Made by a program: the position numbers and the translations under genes
Origin: Harmothoe impar
Taxonomy: Eukaryota; Annelida; Polychaeta; Phyllodocida; Polynoidae
Reading direction: 5' to 3'
Length of the DNA stretch: 64,000 nt
Assembly: GCA_947462335.1 (NCBI GenBank)
Contig: OX381709.1
Coordinates: forward strand, 68,502,609-68,566,608
Notes under the pieces: generated by a model
Databases searched by the model: none
The model's input: the letters and a program-made list of their open reading frames with translations, nothing else
Told to the model about the DNA's origin: nothing
Shown here: piece after piece, positions 36,901 through 45,900 of the stretch
Layout: each line of letters opens with the position of its first letter
Position numbering within the stretch: position 1 is the first letter of the stretch

Positions 36901-39900
36901 TCATCTATCTTTTGTATGTAAAAGATAAGCCTTCGGGTTATTTAGATTTTTTGAAACTCAATAATTTACTGTCACAGAAGATCTTTGTTGATAAGCATTA
37001 CTCTTAATACACAATGTAATCAAGATGTATCCCCGAGCGTTAAGTTTAAGCAACAATAAGCACATTCCTTGCTTTACCTGCAATTTAATATCGATTTTTG
37101 TTTGTGTGGAATACTACTACCAGAATTAAGCAGTGTGTGAGACTGACGGTACTAACTTTGACCTTTCAGCTCTATAGTGAACTAAAGTCTGAGCATTCCT
37201 CTCTGTTAGCTACTGAGAGACAGATAAAGAACCAGCTTATAGATTGCAGACAGGTTTGTCCTTTGTTAACCATTCACTTTGCACCCATAGTACTATATTT
37301 AAGTAAGGATATTCTGGGAATAAAATTGTAGGAAAGTGAATGGCTCCTGCAATACACTTAAATTACCATATACCATTTAGACGTATCAATAAGCGCCCTA
37401 CACCTAATAAGCGCCACCCTCCCCTTTTGGGGATTTTTCAGACTAAAAATGACCATATATCTACGATTTTGGAGACAGTTAAAATCTCTAAGTACTAAAA
37501 TGTCAAAATAATTTGATAATGTGTAAATGCCAGAGGAAGTACATTTTATAAACGTCAGTGTGTGTCGTCAATAAAGTAACGTACACAATAAAGAATAAGT
37601 CAAAAAATTATTTGTTGGAACCTGATCCAAAATATTGTACCGATAAGTATATACGATTACATTTTCTTAATCGATTGATGTTGTGTTGCTAGAGAGTGCA
37701 CGAACAAGACCATGTCATCACAGAATTGAGGCGACAAATGCATGACGGCCAAAACCGCAGTGTTTCTACCCAAGCCTCGTTAGATGAGAAGGTACGTTCT
37801 TCAACCTTACATTTGTTTTCAAATTGTCTCGGCAATCACTTAAAACGCCTCCTCTAAGATACATCCATTCTCATTAGATTAATCAATGTATATATGTTAT
37901 AACTCAGCCTGCATGTACGTTATCAAGATTTTATGGAAAACCATTATATTGATACCACAGTTGGCTGGCAGAACAAAAGAAACAGCCTGTGTGTATATTA
38001 CATGCAAGCAACTCACTAATGCCTAGTTATGGTATGAATCAGAGATTGTACAGCCACAACCCCTGTATGCATTATACTGGCCTCAGTTACGACCGAGTTA
38101 CCCTATATACACAATCTGGCCTTCAGGAGATCCAGACGTTCGGGGCAGAAGCACAGATCGAGTACCGTCTACACAGCATGCAGTCAGAGATCAACGGGCT
38201 CAAGGACAGGATCAAACACAAAGACAGGTACACCTCACAGTACAGAGATACAAGTAGCATCTATAACACTAGCCATGGTCTTCAATTTATTTTAAAACAC
38301 TTGAATCTGATACTGCCTTGTATATGGTCTTTAAACTAAATAATTGTGTCTCCCTGCAATGTCTCCCTACAATTCACCCTTTACTGTTCCTTTGTAGAAT
38401 CATCAATGGTTTAGACACAGAGGAGCGCACAGTGGCCTCCCCTCTGCCGACCCCCGACCACAGCAGCACACCCAGCAGGAGCTCCCCGTCACGGAGAAGG
38501 CGCTCCAGGTCCCGGTCCCCTGAGAGCCGGTCACGGGATCGGACGGGAGAGGGCCGGTCCCGGGGTCGGTCCTCTGAGGGCCGGTCGCGGGGTCGGTCAG
38601 CATCCCCCGGCGCGCCGCCCAGTGAGGTGCAGCAGCGGCTGCGGCACTGTGAGAAGAGGCTGGAGGACTGCCGCACACTCCTCAAACACAGGGTGAGTGG
38701 GAGAACCAGGGGGAGATGGGTATTTGGGAAATCAAACTCATATTACTGCTACACGTATACATGTACTGTTACTGTACTATTCAAATGTAAATTCAAGAGA
38801 AGAGAAGAGAATAAAGATTACTCACATAGAGAAAAAAGAGTATTTAAACTCGAAGGGGCCTGGAAACATAGGATATCGACTCAAACACTAGATCCTATCT
38901 ATGTACCTATTTCCCACATGAACTATCTTAACATCACATTTCCTCGTACAGACAGCTGAGTTGGAGGAGACGCGAGCAGCTCACGGTCGGCGACTGGAGC
39001 GACTCAAGGCGCTACAGACCAACCACAGACTGTGCAGGAAGCAGCTTAAAGCCCTGGAGGAGGAGGTCAATGGGTAAATGATAATTAATGACTTCTTAGT
39101 GTTACTGTAATGCTAACTGATATCAGATGTTTAGGCCATTTGAACTGATACTTAGCAGCATAGTATATTATCAGTATGCAGATGGGTATATGGTCTTTAA
39201 GCTCTGGGTTATATTAAAAGTCTAAACTCATGCGTTTTAAAAAAGGATTATGGTGCATAAGATCATTGAATGGTATTCCTTTGTTTCTAGGCCAGTGAAA
39301 AAGCGTAAGAAGGTGAAGCGTAACACTGACCCTAAGGCGCTACAGAAAGAGAACAGCGACGCAGTGTGGAACGAGCTGACTTACTTTAAAAACAAACACA
39401 AGAACCTTACAGTGGATAAGTTAGTGGTCTTGACTCTTTTTGAACATAATACTGCATATTAAACGACACACAAAAATATTTTCTATTAGATATATGTGTA
39501 TTTTACATATTTTGTAATTGTGTTGAGTGTTATCCATGGGCATATAAACCCTTGACTGAGAGTTACATAGACTTGTGAATACTTCAAATTAATCCTCAAA
39601 GAGCAACACTTTGCTGTTTGTTTCATGATGCATGGATGCAGACCTAGTGAGTAACTCGCGATCGCACCAATGCGGCACTGGTGTGTCACTCGCCAGCGCT
39701 GCATTGGTGCATCATGATGACAAACGTTGCCTTGAGGTATGATGTGGTCGTTAAAGGGTTAACTCATTGTATCGTGTACAGGATGAACCTACAGGAGGAG
39801 GTGGACACGCTGCGCGTTCAGGCGGCTCAGGACGCGGCCACCGTGCACGAGCTGCGTACCTGTCTGGAGCAGGAGAAGGAAGGTAAGGCAGGTCTCCCTG

Positions 39901-42900
39901 TAGGAGGCTGCTACACCCTTGTAACATTTAAACATTGCCTATGCCCTTAGAACTAAAAAAGCTACTAACTAACATCAACTCATACAAAGGTGATCTTAAA
40001 TGGTCTAAATAATTGGTTGAGCTACAACTAACACGTTAGATCGGAAGACCATTTGTGGGATCTCTTGCAACAGTATTTTGATTATTTAACTCAAAACTAA
40101 ATTCATCCTCACGTCTCACTGTCTTTCTTGTGTCCCAGAGCTGGCTTTCCTCCTGGAGCAGCAGCGGCCCCAGTCCCCAGACGTGGACCCGGAGGAGCAG
40201 CTCGAGGCGGCTGTCAGCGCGGCCGACACGGCACGGGAGCAGCTCGCCTCCAGTCAGCGCCGGGCCGGGGAGCTGGTCGCACGACTCGCAAGGACGGAAG
40301 AGGAGGCCAAGGCTGCTGTGCGCGACAGAGACACCTTCTATGAAGAGAAGAGGTCAGTGAAAATCTAAAGATTATTACACACTTTTTTTTTCACACTTTT
40401 TTTTGAATGAACCTAACCTGATGATCTATATAATAGAAACCCTTATTTCCTGGTTGAGGTATACTTTCGAAATGGTTACATGTATGTATTTTTTTCTTGT
40501 TTAAAGAAAAAAAAACATTACCGTAAACCCTCGCGTATAAGCCTAACTTGTGTATTAGCCGCACCTAGACTTTAGGCCGGTTCTATAAGCCGCACCAGGG
40601 GTTTGATTATGGCGACTTTAGTACTGTGGTATACATCTAAAAACTTGCGTGTAAGCCGCACCCCCACTGTGTGCCGATCCTATGAGCCACACCGCCGATC
40701 TGACTCATGAACTAGCCATTGCTTATACACGAGGTTTTACGGTATTCTTTATTTTAACTAAAATGAAATGAATGATGATGTATTTAACGTGGTCTTGCAG
40801 AGCCTTGAAGGGTGAGGTGAATGCTCTGAGGCAGCAGGTGGCCGACAGGAGGATGGATATCACCGACCTCAAAAGGGACTTACTCAGGTGCGTTATTATA
40901 AGGGTTATTAGTGATGGTACAAATGTAATACCCATCCTTTCAATAAAGTTTAACTTACCTAATACAAAATTAGCTCAGTAGTATGAAATAGACATGTTCA
41001 GCTAGACTTTACTTAAGTGTATGTACATCATACTCATCATATAAATGTCTATACTGGCAATTCTCTATGTAATGGTGGATACTTCAGTGAATTCAATATG
41101 GGATGTATATAAAGGATTTGCATAGGATATACCAGACAAATAACGTCTATAAGTAGGTATACCAATAGGCGGGCACTGGCCGCATCCCTCCCGTAAAAAA
41201 CGCTTAAACACCCTCTTTTCAAATCAGTCCCTTTCCTGAACCACTAAGTCAATCCGGTACCAAATAGTCTTAAACTGTTTGGGAAATGTATGTGCTTAAG
41301 GTGAATGCATTAGATTATGTATATTCATACCATAAGCCCCCCTGTTGAGGGGGTAAAGTTACCCAAAAAATGGATTATTGGGCCCTCTGTCCCTGAGTAT
41401 CCAGCAGCCCCGGAGGACACGCTGCACATATACCGCTCGCGCTCCCTCCCCGTTAGAGATAGAGCTATGGGGTTTGGACCAGCGTGTTCAGGAGAATCTG
41501 GGCATCATTTTAAGCTATAGTTTGTTGGGGTAGACCAATTGCAACCCTATCAAATAATTGAATTAATATTTTGAAATGAAATTTCAGAACCAAAAATGTA
41601 TCATTTCATATCAAACTGGGTATCATTGGAAAGGTATTTTCAAGCTCTTTCAAATGCAAAAACAAGCTAAGTGATATCTCTAACGGGGAGGGTGCGCCAG
41701 CAGAATGAAACCTCAAACACCCTGCACGGAAGTCCAAGTCGGAAGCAATATAAAGCTATATAAAGGTTACATAATCTACCAAATCAATAAATTTGATATA
41801 GAAATACCTCAGGACACTCATACATGAGTTAACATACAAAAGAAATACATTAAACATTAAAATTCAAAGATTTGCAAATTTACTGATTTCACTGCTGTAC
41901 GGCCCCGCTATGAAATCTCACAATATACATGCGTGGCTTACCATTATATATTATGTTCCCATATATACTTATAATCATCGTATTTACCTTATAAATGCCT
42001 TCTGATAGATAGAGCTTACTAAATTCACCCTCTTACTTAGAATATACCTTGCCAAGGCATGATTGTAAATAACCTGATTTGCCATAAATTACCCCCGTCA
42101 TCAAAATATTATAATTTTCCGTAGTTAATTAGCTATCAAATAATTTGTCTAAAGGGTAGGAATCAGAATTTATTGGTACCTAGCCTCATCACCAACCACA
42201 TATTAAAGAAATCATCTTGATACATGTAATCGATTTTGTACAGTGATGATATCAAGATGGTCGTTTTTCACCATTTTCCAGGGAATTGCGGACATTAACC
42301 GTTATCGGCTAATTAAGCATATTCACACTCATGTCCTGAGAAAATATGAATGACTGTCATCTTGAAAAAAAATAGGCATAATCTATATAACATTTAGTAT
42401 TAGTATCCAAAGAATTAGGCATTTCTACAGTTTATTCATGAAATGCCAGGCTGCTGAAATCCCCATTTTAGACACCTTGTTGAAAATTGCCTAAAATAGG
42501 TTAATTCCGGGTGGAAATATTCAAAATTCAATTGTCAATAAAATCATAACCGCTTGACCAATATGGATAATTCAAAAAGTGTTTTTCTTCTCTTGAGAAG
42601 ATCTGCCTGGCCAAACCAGTTTTAAAGGTAGAACAGTAATAATTAAAAACCCTCTGAGATACCTACTATAAGGAATTCATATGACCTTGAGTTTTAAGCA
42701 TTTTTGTATTTCCAGATGTCAACGAGAATTACGCAAGAAAAAGAAAAAGGAGAAGCAAAAACCAAGTATCACAAAACAGGTAAGCCATGACAATCATGCA
42801 ACTATGTCACTTAACATCTCATGTTGGCAATCTGTCACTTCAGTATAAAATTTCCAAGTAGCAAGTTGAATTTGTAGAAGTGTGTGTTTCCCCATTGGTG

Positions 42901-45900
42901 GACTGTCTAATACCTGTTTTGTGTTTCTAGTACCAACAAGTGCTGAACCGCTCCATACAGACCATGGCCAACGTGTTTGATGACTTTGACAAAGAGGGCT
43001 GGGAAGAAGTGTCGGAGACGAGGTAAGTCAGATGCACTTTGCAACTTGCACTTTGAAATCTTAAATTGATAGTTAGACCCCATTCTGAGGCTCATGTAGG
43101 ACAAATTATATGCAGAAAAATGTACAAGACATGTATGATTACAGGTCTGGAATTATATCAGTTAATCCATTAGTATGATGTTGTCAAATCAAAATCTGTT
43201 TGTACGGCAGACCTTTTAAAAATGTCCAAGATTTTGAAAACAAATTCTTATTTTCCAGTCAACATGACATAACGGGCACTACTGATGTGACGGCTACCAC
43301 AGACAGAGACAGTCTGGGTGCGGCTATAGCACACACCGCGCGCTCCAACAGTCCCCGAAGGGGCCGCCAGGTACAGGTCTCCATATATTATACATAGAGA
43401 GAGAACTTTATGTTGCCAGCTTCCAGATCAAAGTACCCTCCAGGGGGAGTCACTGGTTCAGTTTACATTTATAGATGCATACGGTCTAATAAATGACTCC
43501 TCGCAACAATATTCTGATTTAGTGCATTATCTGATACTGCAATCAAATATAACAAACGGCAGCGTAAATCTGTATGTTACAAAAAGATAATTAAATCTAA
43601 AACAGACATCAGCTTTCATGAAATCTTGCCTCTTCTAGGTTCGAGCCGAGGAGGACCACTTGAAGAGATTCTCCAGAGAATCACCTGAGCGTGACCGGCC
43701 TGTTCGCCGGGACCAAGCGTCATCTCCGATCCCGATGAGCGGGGTGAGTCCGCAGCCCGGGGGTCGGGGTCACGTGGTCAGTAAGAAGACGCTGCCCAGT
43801 CCGTCCGGGCGGCAGGTCACCACGCTACGACAACGCATCACCAGTCTACAGAAAGAGGTGGGAGGAATATTTAATTCAGGGTGGAACTCAAATTCACAAG
43901 TTTATGTGTCCATGGTACTCCTTAATTTTAAGTAGACCCCCCCCCATTGCCCTATATAAACGCCAAGTTTTGAATAAGCATAGGTTTTGTGTAAGCACTG
44001 GGGTAATTAGTCCTTCAATATAGAATAAATCTGTAAAATCGTAATGAATATGAAAGATATGCATATAAAAAATAACTAACAAAACGGAAAAAACAATTAG
44101 GCAAATAATTCTTCATTGCAAAGATTCTTCTGTTTCTCTTTTAGGTGTCCATATTGAAAGATGCTAAGAATGCGGCGGTGAAGAAGGAGTCAGAACAGCG
44201 CCGCACACTGGAGGTCCTACAGGGAGACCTACAACTCGCCAACCAACGCCTCGCCTCCTCCCGCTCAACATGCCAGGTACTAATACACATACTATTTTAA
44301 ATCACCTTTACCATGAATACAGGAAATGCCAGGGCTTATGAATATAACATGTAGATTGAGAAAATATGAGCTTGACCTAAATTGGTCATGATACTTCCCC
44401 TTTGTGAGCTTATAATATAAATAATTAATGATTATTATACCCGATGGCCCATATTTCGTATCGTGTTGCGTCCACAGCGGCTAAACGGTGAGGTGGAGCG
44501 GCTAAAGGCAGCTAAGGAAGACCTGGAGACGCAGGTGGACGTGGCGGCCGTAGAGCCCCCAACCCCCCAGGTGTGTACGGAGCAGGAGCACCACTCACTC
44601 CAGGCACGACTCAAGGTGAGAGGCCCCATGTAGAGCGTAGACCTCCCATGTAAACCACCCATAGTGTAGACCCCCATGTAAACCACCCATAGTGTAGACC
44701 CCCATGTAAACCACCCATAGTATAGACCCCACACATGTAAACTATCCATAGTGTAGACCACCTGTGTAAACCACCCATAGTGTAGACCCCACATGTAAAC
44801 CACCCATAGTGTAGACCCCCTTATGTGAACTACCCATAGTGTAGACCCCCACGTAAACTACCCATAGTGTAGACCCCCATGTAAACCACCCATAGTGTAG
44901 ACCCCACACATGTAAACCACCCATTGTGTAGACCCCCATGTAAACCATCCATAGTGTAGACCCCACACACGTAAACCACCCATAGTGTAGACCCCACACA
45001 TGTAGACCACCCATTGTGCAGATTCCCCCCCCCCCTCCCACATGTAAACCATACCCCTGTATAGATTCTATGGCAGTAATATACACTGTGAGACTAACAC
45101 CTAGTGGAATAAGCGGCACATTTTGAACTGTTTGGTTTGTGGTATTCCACCCAATTACACTTTGAACTGTACATTTATTCAGTTTTCTTCTTTTATCTTT
45201 ACAAGACATCAACGACAGAACTGTCAAAGCAGCTGTCTCAACTAAAGGAGCTGAAGGCTGAAAATGAAACATTAACAGAAAAAGTGCAGAACCTGACAAA
45301 CAAGTAAGTTATACTTATCATTATGTATGGATTTTTAGCAATGTTTTTTTTGGAAATGCAATCTGGAGGAATTGTAACAATGTGATAAGTTTTGTATTTA
45401 AATCCGTTGAAATGAAAGGGATAGTTGTGTTAGAAGAACATTGAAAATCAGCGATAGAAATCAGCCCCCCCTCCCTCCGACCATTTATTGTCATGAACAG
45501 CATGATTGTTTGGGTATTATGGGTACTTATTACTACCAACGCCTCATCGATGTACCCTGCCATATAATATCAAATCGTATTGTGCCATATCTGTTCATAA
45601 GTGTTGCCTACTTTACAGACTAAACCACACAGAGAGGGACCTGTCTCAGAAACGTATCCTGGTGGACGACCTCAAATACAAGGTCAAAATGGCGCAGGAG
45701 AATGCACACACAGACACAGAAGTCATGGTGAGTTTACAAAACACAATATTTACTTTTTTTTTAATGTGATAAAATGTATTTTCCATATAGCAGATAGAAT
45801 ATCCTCTAGAATAGAATATAGTGTCAGAATCTCGAAGAGGGGAAAATAGTACATGTACTGAAAAGGGTGTAAACTGTTGGCCTATGGTATGGTCCATAGT

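Noticed and set aside
38374..38685. Minus-strand ORFs opposite centlein exon 15
   Set aside because: Shadow of a GC-rich, Arg/Ser-coding exon.
44435..45299. Minus-strand GLHYGWFT repeat proteins
   Set aside because: Translation of the 28-31 bp intronic minisatellite.
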